Source: an uncultured Collinsella sp. (GTDB taxonomy: Bacteria; Actinomycetota; Coriobacteriia; Coriobacteriales; Coriobacteriaceae). Taken from it: DNA of 50,250 bases. The stretch lies in NCBI GenBank assembly GCA_958405195.1, contig CATYDM010000013.1, positions 1 to 50,250 on the forward strand, given 5' to 3'. This document shows positions 35,548 through 43,354 of the stretch, piece by piece (position 1 is the stretch's first letter; each line of letters starts with the position of its first letter). A program made the position numbers and the translations under genes. The notes beneath the pieces were generated by a model. It made no database searches. It was not told the origin of the DNA and worked only from the letters and a program-made list of their open reading frames with translations.

Positions 35548-35563
35548 TGTTTCATGTGAAACA
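35548..35563. promoter_or_regulatory. parS-like site (1 mismatch)
   Basis: TGTTTCATGTGAAACA, one mismatch (T for C at position 8) to parS, 39 bp from the perfect site. Confidence 0.9.
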
Positions 35564-35586
35564 CTGCAAGTTGTTAGTATCCATTA

Positions 35587-35602
35587 TGTTTCACGTGAAA
35601 CA
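35587..35602. promoter_or_regulatory. parS site (perfect)
   Basis: TGTTTCACGTGAAACA, an exact match, located one base beyond the stop codon of rsmG. Spacing between the three sites is regular (39 bp each). Confidence 0.97.
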
Positions 35603-35603
35603 T

Positions 35604-36341
35604 CTAGGCAAGCGGATTCTTCTTTGCCATGCCATTTGCACGAGGCAATGAAACGGATGCTGGATGACTCTTCTTAAGAACAATAAACTCCCTGTGACCC
35701 AGGCCCTCAGGCAAATCGATAGCGTCATTCAGAAGCAAAGTGAAGCCGCAAATCTTAGCTGCTGACATGCCGGAAGCAAGCTCCTCATCCGAAGGATTGC
35801 CCTTGGTGATAACAAATAGCCCTCCATCCTTCAGGTACGGAGCCGCATACTCAACAAGAATCGGTAGAGGGGCCAGTGCGCGGGCGGTTACAACGGAGAA
35901 CTGCTTCTTATGGCTTCGAGCATATTCTTCAAGACGATCATGAACCGCATGAGCATGTTTCAATCCAAGAGCATGGACAAAGGAATTAACCGCATCAACC
36001 TTCTTGCCAACAGAGTCAATATAAGTAGCTTTACGATGCGTGGTTATGGTTAATGGAATACCAGGGAAGCCCGCACCTGTTCCCATATCGAGCAAAGCTC
36101 CCTCAGGAGCCTTATTGATATAGGGGAGCAAAACAAGTGAGTCGAGGATATGAAGTACGGCAGCATCTTCTACGTTAAGAATACGGGTGAGATTGGTTGT
36201 CTTATTTGTTTCTAGAACCAAATCCAAATGCTGGATACATTTCCTCAGCTCAATATCAGTTACGCTCAAGGAATATTCTTTGCAATGGGAAGTTAGGCGA
36301 CTCAACATCTCGTCAGCCTGCTGATCGGTAAGTACTAACAA
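35604..36341 (-). CDS. rsmG: 16S rRNA (guanine-527-N7)-methyltransferase
   Basis: A 245-residue SAM-dependent methyltransferase that modifies G527 of 16S rRNA. Motifs include NLTRILNVEDAAVLHILDSL, the SAM loop LLDMGTGAGFPGIPL, YIDSVGKKVDAVN and VVTARALAPLPILVEYAAPYL, all typical of RsmG/GidB. The TTG at 36341 is preferred because AAAGGAG lies six bases before it. The longer upstream reading runs through a terminator region. It is co-oriented with jag but separated from it by the terminator at 36388-36415. Two parS sites abut its stop. Confidence 0.96.
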   Translation of the reverse strand: MLVLTDQQADEMLSRLTSHCKEYSLSVTDIELRKCIQHLDLVLETNKTTNLTRILNVEDAAVLHILDSLVLLPYINKAPEGALLDMGTGAGFPGIPLTITTHRKATYIDSVGKKVDAVNSFVHALGLKHAHAVHDRLEEYARSHKKQFSVVTARALAPLPILVEYAAPYLKDGGLFVITKGNPSDEELASGMSAAKICGFTLLLNDAIDLPEGLGHREFIVLKKSHPASVSLPRANGMAKKNPLA

Positions 36342-36387
36342 CGAAAGCTCCTTTCTGACAAAAATCAGCGTATCGAGAACTTTTGAC

Positions 36388-36415
36388 AAAAAAAGGGACG
36401 TGGAAACCACGTCCC
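36388..36415 (-). terminator. Terminator between jag and rsmG
   Basis: A 9-bp perfect stem on the minus strand (36407-36415 with 36395-36403, loop TTT) is followed by seven T. It separates the ribosome/membrane operon from rsmG-parAB. Confidence 0.92.
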
Positions 36416-36436
36416 CCTAGCATAAGCTCGAGTAGA

Positions 36437-37006
36437 TTATCGAGCAACAATCACCACATGGCGATCAGGGTCAGAACCCTCAGAATGAGTATCGACTGCA
36501 TCGTTGCCACGAAGTGCAATGTGAACCAGTCGGCGCTCGTAGGCATTCATGGGCGGAAGCGAAACACTCTTATGAGTGCGGATGGCACGCTCGGCAGCAG
36601 ACTGAGCCATGGAGGCGACCTTATCCTGACGGCGACTCTTGTATCCCTCGACGTCCACTACAACCGGATACCTAAAGCCAAGCTTGCGGCTCACCAGCAA
36701 AGAGAACATAACCTGAAGAGCATCAAGAGTGCGACCATGACGGCCAATGAGAACAGCAAGGTCTGGAGCCGTTACATCCAAAATCAGCTCACCCTCGTCG
36801 CCCTCATACTCATCGATAGGAGAGTTGGCGGCATCGAAGTGCGAAAGGATGGAACGCAGGATGGAAATCGCAACATCTGCAATGGTGTCGAGCTCCTCAT
36901 CGGTCAGCTCTTCACCAGCCTTGTAGCGCTGTGCAATCTCGGGATAATCGCCCGCGACCTGCGGGGCAACCTCCTCAAGCATATCCTCGATGATCTCTTC
37001 AGACAT
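36437..37006 (-). CDS. jag: RNA-binding protein KhpB/Jag
   Basis: A 189-residue protein with an N-terminal acidic helical part, a KH domain (LIGRHGRTLDALQVMFSLL) and an R3H domain (the NAYERRLVHIALRGNDAVDTHSEG pattern) at the C-terminus, as in KhpB/Jag. It is a cytoplasmic RNA-binding partner of KhpA with links to cell elongation in other Gram-positive bacteria. The first part (IEDMLEEVAPQVAG) differs from the usual Jag_N. ATG at 37006 has GGAG six bases upstream. It lies downstream of yidC, as in the classic rpmH-rnpA-yidD-yidC-jag order. Confidence 0.93.
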   Translation of the reverse strand: MSEEIIEDMLEEVAPQVAGDYPEIAQRYKAGEELTDEELDTIADVAISILRSILSHFDAANSPIDEYEGDEGELILDVTAPDLAVLIGRHGRTLDALQVMFSLLVSRKLGFRYPVVVDVEGYKSRRQDKVASMAQSAAERAIRTHKSVSLPPMNAYERRLVHIALRGNDAVDTHSEGSDPDRHVVIVAR

Positions 37007-37020
37007 AACGTACTCCAAAA

Positions 37021-37033
37021 GTTAGGTACCTAA
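37021..37033. repeat. Palindrome GTTAGGTACCTAA, right copy
   Basis: The same 13 bases as at 33518-33530, with the 12-bp palindrome TTAGGTACCTAA, between the yidC stop and the jag start. Confidence 0.7.
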
Positions 37034-37050
37034 ATAAGATTGATATCCCA

Positions 37051-37821
37051 CTACTTCTTCTTGTGCGGGCGCGGCTTCTTCTCGCGACGAGTGACCTCAA
37101 CCTGCAGCGGAGCGTTCTTAAGACGCTCCTCCTCATCGGCCTTCGCCTTGTCGATGACCTTCTGCGTCACAAAAATCTGCTGGATAACCTGCCAAGCAGA
37201 CGAGACGTCGTAGTACAGCAGAACACCAACGGGAAGGCTCCAGCCCATCCAAAGCATCATGACCGTCATGACAACGGCCATCATACGCATGCTCTGAGCC
37301 TGCTGGCCGGTCTGGTTGCGCGACATATAGAGCTGCGGAATCAGGGTCAGGACGGCAAACAGGATCAGGCAAACCAGCGCAGGCAGTGCAACCATAAAGC
37401 CATCGGCAAAGGAAGCGCTCGGCGTGGTGGTCAGGTCGGGCAGGATGTTGAAGAACGAGAACGTGCCGTCGTTAAAGTACTGCGGCAGGTTGCGCAGCAA
37501 TGTAAACAGGGCGAACAGGATAGGCATCTGAATCAGCAGCGGCAGACAGCCAGCCATGGGGTTGAACTTGTTCTCGCTGTAGAACTTCTGCATCTCCTCG
37601 GCCTGACGCTGGGGATCGTCGGCATAGCGCTCCTGGATCTCGAGCATCTTGGGCTGCAGCACCTGCATGCGAGCCGTCGACTTGGTCGACTTGAGCATAA
37701 GCGGCGTCAGCAGCAGACGGATGATGACCACCAGAATGATGATGGACAGGCCCCAGTCGACCGCAAAGGTCTGGATGAGCTTGAGCAGCTCGAAAAGGAT
37801 GTTAACGATCCAATCCCACAT
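37051..37821 (-). CDS. yidC: Membrane protein insertase YidC
   Basis: A 256-residue YidC/Oxa1 family insertase. About five membrane segments are visible: near residues 20-40 (WGLSIIILVVIIRLLLTPL), 90-110, 145-165, 180-200 and 205-225. The cytoplasmic hairpin between TM1 and TM2 has KSTARMQVLQPKMLEIQERYADDPQRQAEEMQKFYSENKFNPMAGCLPLLIQ, typical of YidC. The C-terminal tail is basic (KKPRPHKKK), as in actinobacterial and Gram-positive homologues that bind ribosomes. Arg in the first TM (VIIRLLLTPL) is the conserved groove residue. No large periplasmic domain, so it is the Gram-positive type. GGAGG precedes the ATG by nine bases. Confidence 0.96.
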   Translation of the reverse strand: MWDWIVNILFELLKLIQTFAVDWGLSIIILVVIIRLLLTPLMLKSTKSTARMQVLQPKMLEIQERYADDPQRQAEEMQKFYSENKFNPMAGCLPLLIQMPILFALFTLLRNLPQYFNDGTFSFFNILPDLTTTPSASFADGFMVALPALVCLILFAVLTLIPQLYMSRNQTGQQAQSMRMMAVVMTVMMLWMGWSLPVGVLLYYDVSSAWQVIQQIFVTQKVIDKAKADEEERLKNAPLQVEVTRREKKPRPHKKK

Positions 37822-37850
37822 GTAAGTTTTCCTCCGATAGCGAGTGCCCG

Positions 37851-38075
37851 CTAGGGCACAGGGTCATAACCGCCGACGTGCAGGGGATTGCAGCGAGCGA
37901 TGCGCCTCACGGCAAGCCAGCAGCCTCTCAAAACACCGTGCTTCTCAATCGCCTGGATGGCGTATTGCGAGCACGTTGGGTAATAAATGCAGGCGTCAGG
38001 CAATAAGGGCGAAATAACCTGTTGATATATGCGAATAGGAGCGATGGCAACACGTCGCAAAACGTGATTGCTCAT
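37851..38075 (-). CDS. yidD: Membrane protein insertion efficiency factor YidD
   Basis: A 74-residue YidD protein with the conserved IRIYQQVISPLLPDACIYYPTCSQYAIQAIEKHGVLRGCWLA pattern, including the paired cysteines of YxPTCSxYA and the C-terminal CNPLHVGGYDPVP. It helps YidC in membrane protein insertion. The ATG overlaps the rnpA stop (ATGA), so translation is coupled. GGGGAGGAG precedes it. Confidence 0.96.
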   Translation of the reverse strand: MSNHVLRRVAIAPIRIYQQVISPLLPDACIYYPTCSQYAIQAIEKHGVLRGCWLAVRRIARCNPLHVGGYDPVP

Positions 38076-38410
38076 CGCTCCTCCCCGGCAACGCCGGCGC
38101 GCTTCATAAGCGAACGCAACGCCTTGTCCATCTCCTGCGGCGAGGAAACCCTCGTCTTGGGAGTTGCAAACAAGATGATGTCATAACCCGCAACGGGAAA
38201 TCCGCAGCTGCGGGCGGCCTCGCGCATCACACGCTTAGATCGGTTGCGCACGACGGCACAACCGAGTCGCTTAGCACCAACGAAGGCGACCCTTCCGGAG
38301 TCGCCTTCGCCAACCGATTCACATATGGTCATTCGAATCAGAGGGTGATTGAAACGACGCCCCTGACTGAACACATGCTCGAAATCTTGCCGAGACTTAA
38401 TAGTCTTCAT
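38072..38410 (-). CDS. rnpA: Ribonuclease P protein component
   Basis: A 112-residue basic protein that helps the RNase P RNA to process tRNA 5' ends. The RNR box reads AVVRNRSKRVMREAAR, with upstream FVGAKRLGCAV, as in all RnpA. It is 20 bases after rpmH and overlaps yidD by four bases. No clear ribosome binding site is seen before its ATG (CACATCTCGC), so its translation may depend on coupling with rpmH. Confidence 0.96.
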   Translation of the reverse strand: MKTIKSRQDFEHVFSQGRRFNHPLIRMTICESVGEGDSGRVAFVGAKRLGCAVVRNRSKRVMREAARSCGFPVAGYDIILFATPKTRVSSPQEMDKALRSLMKRAGVAGEER

Positions 38411-38430
38411 GCGAGATGTGTGTATCGCTG

Positions 38431-38565
38431 CTAGACAGTGAGACGCTTGCGGCCCTTGGCGCGACGACGGGCGAGCACGGCACGACCACCCTTAGTGGCC
38501 ATACGGGCACGGAAGCCATGGGTCTTGGCACGCTTACGCTTATTAGGCTGATACGTACGCTTCAT
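38431..38565 (-). CDS. rpmH: 50S ribosomal protein L34
   Basis: A 44-residue ribosomal protein: MKRTYQPNKRKRAKTHGF at the N-terminus and ARRRAKGRKRL at the C-terminus are the L34 signature. AGGAGG lies eight bases before the ATG at 38565. It is the first leftward gene from the origin and begins the rpmH-rnpA-yidD-yidC-jag series. Confidence 0.98.
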   Translation of the reverse strand: MKRTYQPNKRKRAKTHGFRARMATKGGRAVLARRRAKGRKRLTV

Positions 38566-38910
38566 CTTAAGTTCCTCCTGCTGCATTTCGAGTGTCCGCG
38601 GGGACGCGGACGCAGATATAGACACGTGAGCTTGAAGATTGTAGGGAAATCAATGTTCAAATGTCAAGAAATCAAAGGTAAAAGGTTGCGCAGTTCACAC
38701 GGTTCCCCCATAAGCCAAGCTCGATTTAGCGGTGCATGGCAACTTTTCACGATATTTCATCGAGTTTTCAACAGGTCATGTTGGCAATGTTGAGAACTTT
38801 TCGCCCGTTTTCCAAAGTTTTCAACAGGTTTTGAAAAGTTGTCGAAAGATGAGAAACATTGCACGGTGAGCTACTATTTGTTCGAAACCTTTTGAAAGAT
38901 TGCGAGCGGC
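38566..38910. promoter_or_regulatory. Candidate origin segment with DnaA-box-like repeats
   Basis: This gene-free stretch is the strand switch between rpmH and the dnaA side, the usual position of oriC. It contains two copies of TTTTCAACA (38765-38773 and 38818-38826), a reverse TTCTCAACA (as tgttgagaa at 38788-38796) and TTTTCCAAA nearby, which are variants of the DnaA box TTATCCACA (2-3 mismatches). The same TTTTCAACA occurs after dnaA at 42019-42027. Promoters for both directions must also lie here. No canonical TTATCCACA is present. Confidence 0.6.
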
Positions 38911-40263
38911 ATGTCTGACGACTTTTACACCATGGTCGATTCCGGAGACCCGGCACCCGACAACGAGCACATCACCGGCGTGCGCGAAGAGCGTGCGGAA
39001 GGCGAGCAGACGACCACGCAGGCGCCAAAAGCCATGTACGCCGCGCGCATCGCCGTCTATGACGACATGCTGTCGACACCGCGTGTGATCGTCATTGATC
39101 CGCAAGATGTCCGCACGTATTTGGAAGAGACGACCAACACCGTCTACCAGTGCATGAAAGAACAAGGTGGCCATATCTCGCTCATGGTCATCCGCGAGAT
39201 TGTCGAAAACTTTATCCACGCGCACTTTGCCGAGCCCATCATCTCGATTCTGGACGGCGGAGACACCATCCGCTTTGCTGATCAAGGACCCGGCATCGAC
39301 GACAAGGAACGCGCTTTCGACTTTGGCGTTACCAGCGCAAACAGCAAGATGAAGCGCTATATCCGTGGAACCGGAGCAGGGTTTCCCATGGTGCAGGAGT
39401 ATTTGGAAAACGCCGGCGGTGCCGTATCCATCGAGGACAACATGGGCAACGGCACCGTGGTTACGGTAAGCCTGGACCCTAAACGCGTACAGGAAATCGA
39501 GCGTGCCGGCGGACGCGGTGCTGCCGTGCGGCCCGAGACGGATCAGCCCACATATCCCCAGCCGGGAGCTTTTGCGCAGCAGCCCATGGCAGCGCAGCAG
39601 ATGCAGCCCCCCGTGGGGCAGATGCGACAGCCCGGAGTGCTTCCTACACAAGAGCCCCAGGCGGCATCGATGTCGATGCCGCCAAACATGCCAGAGGCCA
39701 TGCCGCTGGCGGATCAGGATGCAGCAGCAATGCAGCAGGCAACGGGGGCACCGGGTGGCCAGCAAATGGGCTATCAGCCGTACCAACAGGGATATCCATA
39801 TCAGCAGATGCCGCCACTGGGGTACGGCCAGCAGTTCCCGCAGCAGTACCAGCAGGGATATCAGCAGCCGTACCAGCAGATGCCGCAGCAGCAGTACAAC
39901 CCCTGGGCCCAGCAGATGCCTCCGCAGCCTTACCAACAGTGGCCTCAAAGTTTTCAACAGCAAATGCCGCCGATGCAGAGTTCTCAACAACCAGCAGCTC
40001 AAATGATGTATCCTAGTGCAGCAAATCAGTATGCACAGCCACAACCGGACGTGTTCGTAAGTGATCGCGGCAACGCCGCGCTGGGCTATCTGGCGCAAAA
40101 TCAAGCGTGCGGCGCAACCGATCTGGCGAGGGCGTTTGGAAACTCGGCCCCCACTTGGTCACGCACGCTCAATGACTTGGCGCAGGCCGGCTTGGTCATC
40201 AAACATGGCCAGAAATACCATCTGACCGAACTCGGCGCCGCTCGCGTGCGAGCTCAGAGCTAA
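38911..40263 (+). CDS. GHKL-ATPase protein with Q-rich linker and winged helix, upstream of dnaA
   Basis: A 450-residue protein of no named family that I recognise. Residues about 50-200 look like a GHKL ATP-binding domain: REIVENFIHAHF (N-box, Asn in the Mg-binding position), FADQGPGIDD (G1) and GTGAGFPMVQEYLENAGG (G2), ending in GTVVTVSL. There is no His-box. Residues about 210-375 are a Gln/Pro/Met/Tyr-rich disordered linker. The last 65 residues form a winged helix (LGYLAQNQACGATDLARAFGNSAPTWSRTLNDLAQAGLVIKHGQKYHLTELG), as in MarR/ArsR types. It lies 15 bases before dnaA in the same direction, so the two are probably one transcript. The binding site before its ATG is weak. Confidence 0.85.
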   Translation: MSDDFYTMVDSGDPAPDNEHITGVREERAEGEQTTTQAPKAMYAARIAVYDDMLSTPRVIVIDPQDVRTYLEETTNTVYQCMKEQGGHISLMVIREIVENFIHAHFAEPIISILDGGDTIRFADQGPGIDDKERAFDFGVTSANSKMKRYIRGTGAGFPMVQEYLENAGGAVSIEDNMGNGTVVTVSLDPKRVQEIERAGGRGAAVRPETDQPTYPQPGAFAQQPMAAQQMQPPVGQMRQPGVLPTQEPQAASMSMPPNMPEAMPLADQDAAAMQQATGAPGGQQMGYQPYQQGYPYQQMPPLGYGQQFPQQYQQGYQQPYQQMPQQQYNPWAQQMPPQPYQQWPQSFQQQMPPMQSSQQPAAQMMYPSAANQYAQPQPDVFVSDRGNAALGYLAQNQACGATDLARAFGNSAPTWSRTLNDLAQAGLVIKHGQKYHLTELGAARVRAQS

Positions 40264-40278
40264 AGAACGGGAGAGACA

Positions 40279-42003
40279 GTGGACGAGGAAGCAAGCATCA
40301 TCCTGGGGGATGCCATCGCCTTTTGCCAGCGCGACGGCCAAGATGCACGCCTCATCAACATGCTGGGGCAATCGCGCGCCATAAGCCTGACCGAAGATAC
40401 GCTCACGATCGAGGCCCCCTCGCGCTTTGCCATCGCGCAGCTCAAAAAGCATCAGCCGACTATTGAGGCTTATCTGGAAGAAATCGCCTTTGCACCGATT
40501 GCGCTCGACATCGTGGCACCGCAAGGTGCCGCGGCGGAATCCGCTGCCGCGACGGCGCCCGTCACGGCTCCCGCTGCTTCCCCGGCGGTGCCGGCCTCCG
40601 CAGGCGACGTGTCGACAATCGAGCACCAGCACAGCGATGTTTCCCGTGAAACCATGGCACCGTTGCCAACCGCGGCAGCGATGTCAACGAACGCACCCGT
40701 CACGCACATGCCCATTGCTCACGACGCAGCGGCGGGCGCGGATTCGGGCATTGCAATCAAAAACACGCTCTCGGCCGACGATTTTCGCCGTATGATGAAC
40801 CAGATGAAGGGCGGAGCGCCGACTAAATCCACGCAAGCTGCGACCCCCACCTCACCCATGCCAGCACCGACCGTGCCGGCCGAGCAGAATACGGATGGAG
40901 CCCCACTCGCCGCGAACTCAAAATTTACCTTTGAGAACTTTGTCTACGGCCCCGAGAACAGCCACGCCTATCGCTCGGCACTCAAGTTTGCCGCCCTCGC
41001 GGACGAGCGCGGCACGTGTACATCACTGTTCATCTACGGCAAATCGGGCCTGGGCAAGACGCACCTGCTGCTTGCCATCAAAAACGAGCTCGCCGAGAAG
41101 TCGCCCGAGATCAAGGTCAAGTATGCCAACTCCCAGGCGTATCTGGACGACCTGATGACCGAGTTCGACCGCCAAAAGAAGAGCAACGCCCCCATCATGC
41201 AGGCGTACCACGGCGTGGACGTGCTCATCATCGATGACATCCAAAACATCATCGGCAAGCGCGCGAGCGTGGACTACTTCTTCCAGCTCATGGACGAGTT
41301 CATCCGCAACAACAAGAAGGTCGTCATCGCGGCAGACCGTGCCCCCAAGGACCTGAGCATGGACGAGCGTCTGACCAGCCGCTTCAACGCCGGCATGCTC
41401 TGCCTGGTCGCAGAGCCCAGCTACGAGATGAAATACAAGATCTTGCAGCGCTATTACGAGAACACCATCGTCGCCGCTCCCGAGGCAGGCGACGACTCGC
41501 TGCTGGCGGCCTATGGGGGCGACGGTGGGCACCTGACCGACGAGCACTTTAAACACATGGCCGAGGTCTCAGGCACCAACATCCGCGAACTTGAGAGCTT
41601 CTGCGAGCGCTGCGCCGGCGAGGCGGGCGACCGCGAGCGCGAGGGCGGGGAGCTCACCTTTGACGATATCGATGCCATCGCCAGCCAGTACTTCGACACA
41701 TCGGCCAAAAAGATCAACGTCCAGACGGTTCAGTCCGTCATCGAAGAGCAGTACGGCGTGACGCACGAGGAGCTCATCGGCCCGCGTCGCAACGCCAATA
41801 TCGCCAAAGCACGCCATATCGCTATCTACCTGGCCATCGAGATGTGCGAAATGACGACCACGGCGGTGGGCGCCGAATTTGGCAACCGCAACCACTCGAC
41901 CGTCAGCACGAGCTACAAAAAGGTCCAGAAGATGATCCAGGAAGACCGCACCGTCACCGAAGATCTCAAATCGTTGCGCGATAAAATTACACTGCGCTCG
42001 TAG
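40279..42003 (+). CDS. dnaA: Chromosomal replication initiator protein DnaA
   Basis: A 574-residue initiator ATPase. Domain I occupies about 1-85, followed by a long Ala/Pro/Thr-rich linker (about 90-205) which explains the extra length. The AAA+ domain has Walker A GKSGLGKTHLL (about 254-264), Walker B VLIIDDIQ and sensor-type RLTSRFNAGM. Domain IV carries the DNA-binding signature GAEFGNRNHSTVSTSYKKVQ. The start is GTG with a GGGAGAG upstream. A parS-like sequence (40638-40653) lies in the linker coding region. It shares a transcript with the GHKL protein. Confidence 0.98.
   Translation: MDEEASIILGDAIAFCQRDGQDARLINMLGQSRAISLTEDTLTIEAPSRFAIAQLKKHQPTIEAYLEEIAFAPIALDIVAPQGAAAESAAATAPVTAPAASPAVPASAGDVSTIEHQHSDVSRETMAPLPTAAAMSTNAPVTHMPIAHDAAAGADSGIAIKNTLSADDFRRMMNQMKGGAPTKSTQAATPTSPMPAPTVPAEQNTDGAPLAANSKFTFENFVYGPENSHAYRSALKFAALADERGTCTSLFIYGKSGLGKTHLLLAIKNELAEKSPEIKVKYANSQAYLDDLMTEFDRQKKSNAPIMQAYHGVDVLIIDDIQNIIGKRASVDYFFQLMDEFIRNNKKVVIAADRAPKDLSMDERLTSRFNAGMLCLVAEPSYEMKYKILQRYYENTIVAAPEAGDDSLLAAYGGDGGHLTDEHFKHMAEVSGTNIRELESFCERCAGEAGDREREGGELTFDDIDAIASQYFDTSAKKINVQTVQSVIEEQYGVTHEELIGPRRNANIAKARHIAIYLAIEMCEMTTTAVGAEFGNRNHSTVSTSYKKVQKMIQEDRTVTEDLKSLRDKITLRS
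40638..40653. promoter_or_regulatory. parS-like site inside dnaA (2 mismatches)
   Basis: TGTTTCCCGTGAAACC matches the parS consensus at 14 of 16 positions and keeps its dyad ends TTTC/GAAA. It lies in the variable linker of DnaA, about 5 kb from the perfect parS sites. Confidence 0.6.
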
Positions 42004-42241
42004 GGAAATAGAGACACCTGTTGAAAACTTGTCGAAACCACGGACATAAGGTGTCTAAAACCCAACCCGCAGTGATGAAAAGTTTTGCGCAGGTTTTGAA
42101 CGTGGAAAACCACCCCTGTTGCACACAGGCTGCTGTCGATTCTCTTTCTGGGTCTGACCTGCGTCTTTGGGAGTAATCAACAGTTTCGTCAGTGCTATTA
42201 CTATTATTAAGATATTTATATCTATAGAAAGGTATTAAAAG
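42004..42241 (+). promoter_or_regulatory. dnaA-dnaN intergenic region, second origin candidate
   Basis: After dnaA, AGACACCT (42012-42019) and AGGTGTCT (about 42048-42055) can pair around a reverse DnaA-box-like tgttgaaaa at 42019-42027. Another reverse box, cgtggaaaa (TTTTCCACG, 42101-42109), follows. Then comes an AT-rich stretch (about 42195-42235, gctattactattattaaga and beyond) that could unwind, and AAAGG before dnaN. This mix of boxes and an AT-rich tract makes it a good oriC candidate, but it may also only be the dnaN promoter. Confidence 0.6.
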
Positions 42242-43345
42242 ATGAAGTTCACCGTCAGCCAGAGCTCGCTTACACAAGCCATCGGCGTCGTTATGAAGGG
42301 TGTCGCTTCGGCATCCACCCTTCCCATCCTGTCGGGCGTGCTCGTCAAGGCGCAAGACGGCATCTTGGAATTCCAAACCTCTAACTACACCATCTCGATT
42401 CGTCATCGCATCGCGGCGCATGTCGAAGAAGAGGGCGAGATGGTTATACCCTGTAAGATGCTCTCCAATATCACCAAAACCCTCCCCGATGCCCCAGTCA
42501 CCTTTGAGCTGTCCGAGCGCCAGGTGCTGATCAGTTGCGAGAAGAGCTCTTTCCGCCTGAACACGCTCGATGCCAATGACTTCCCCGAGTTTCCGGCCTA
42601 TGCCATCGAGAGTGCCGTGGAGCTGCCGACTGATATCTTGTCCGAAATGGTCGGCCGTGTGTGGCGCGTCACCTCGACCGACAAGGCCCGCCCCATCCTG
42701 GGCGGCGTGCACATGAAGGTCGAGAACAACACCGTGCGCCTGGTAGCGACCGATTCCTTCCGTTTGGCCGTGTGCGATACGCAGGTCGAGACCTCGACCC
42801 TCGAAGGCTCCTTTGAGCTCAACGTTCCGGCCGACGCCTTTAACGACGCACTGAACATCATGGCCAGCCAGGCGACCATCATGATCGGGGCTACCGACAC
42901 CCAGGTCGTCTTCGAGGCCGGCAACACCACCTACGTGTCGCGCCGCATCGAGGGCGTGTACCCCAACTACAAGCAGCTCATCCCCGATTCGTGCGTGGCG
43001 AGCGTCAAGATCGACGTCGCCGCCTTTAACGCCGCCCTCAAGCGCGTGGCCGTTATCGCGAGCGCCAACCCCGCCGTCAAGTTCGAGATCGATGTCGAGA
43101 ACGGGCAGATGGGCCTGTCCTCCATCTCCAATGACCAGGACCTTGCGCAGGAGACGATCGATGTCGAGGCCGAGGGCGAGTCGGGCACCATCGCCTTCAA
43201 CTACCACTACATCTTCGGCTGCCTCAATGCCCTATCCAAGGAGAAGGAGATCACGCTGGAGCTCAAGAGCTACTCGCAGGCGGGCATCTTCAAGTCCTAC
43301 GACAAGATCAACTACCTGTACCTGGTCATGCCGGTCCGCATCTAG
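42242..43345 (+). CDS. dnaN: DNA polymerase III beta subunit (sliding clamp)
   Basis: A 367-residue beta clamp. Three tandem clamp domains are recognisable: the N-terminal MKFTVSQSSLTQAIGVVMKG...LPILSGVLVKA, the middle with RVWRVTSTDKARPILGGVHM and RLVATDSFRLAV, and the C-terminal domain ending NYLYLVMPVRI, the classic clamp end where partner proteins bind. It confers processivity on DNA polymerase III. Located between dnaA and recF in the conserved origin order, with nine bases to recF. Confidence 0.98.
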   Translation: MKFTVSQSSLTQAIGVVMKGVASASTLPILSGVLVKAQDGILEFQTSNYTISIRHRIAAHVEEEGEMVIPCKMLSNITKTLPDAPVTFELSERQVLISCEKSSFRLNTLDANDFPEFPAYAIESAVELPTDILSEMVGRVWRVTSTDKARPILGGVHMKVENNTVRLVATDSFRLAVCDTQVETSTLEGSFELNVPADAFNDALNIMASQATIMIGATDTQVVFEAGNTTYVSRRIEGVYPNYKQLIPDSCVASVKIDVAAFNAALKRVAVIASANPAVKFEIDVENGQMGLSSISNDQDLAQETIDVEAEGESGTIAFNYHYIFGCLNALSKEKEITLELKSYSQAGIFKSYDKINYLYLVMPVRI

Positions 43346-43354
43346 CGCTGCGCT

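Noticed and set aside
39944..39980. DnaA-box-like TTTTCAACA and TTCTCAACA inside the Q-rich linker
   Set aside because: They encode the repeated Phe/Ser-Gln-Gln codons of the linker and can arise from codon use alone, so they are not counted as origin boxes.
38821..40104. 427-codon open frame on the minus strand
   Set aside because: Antisense of the GHKL protein gene. Leu/His/Arg-rich and without motif.
41987..43207. 406-codon open frame on the minus strand
   Set aside because: Antisense of dnaN, whose clamp domains are clear.
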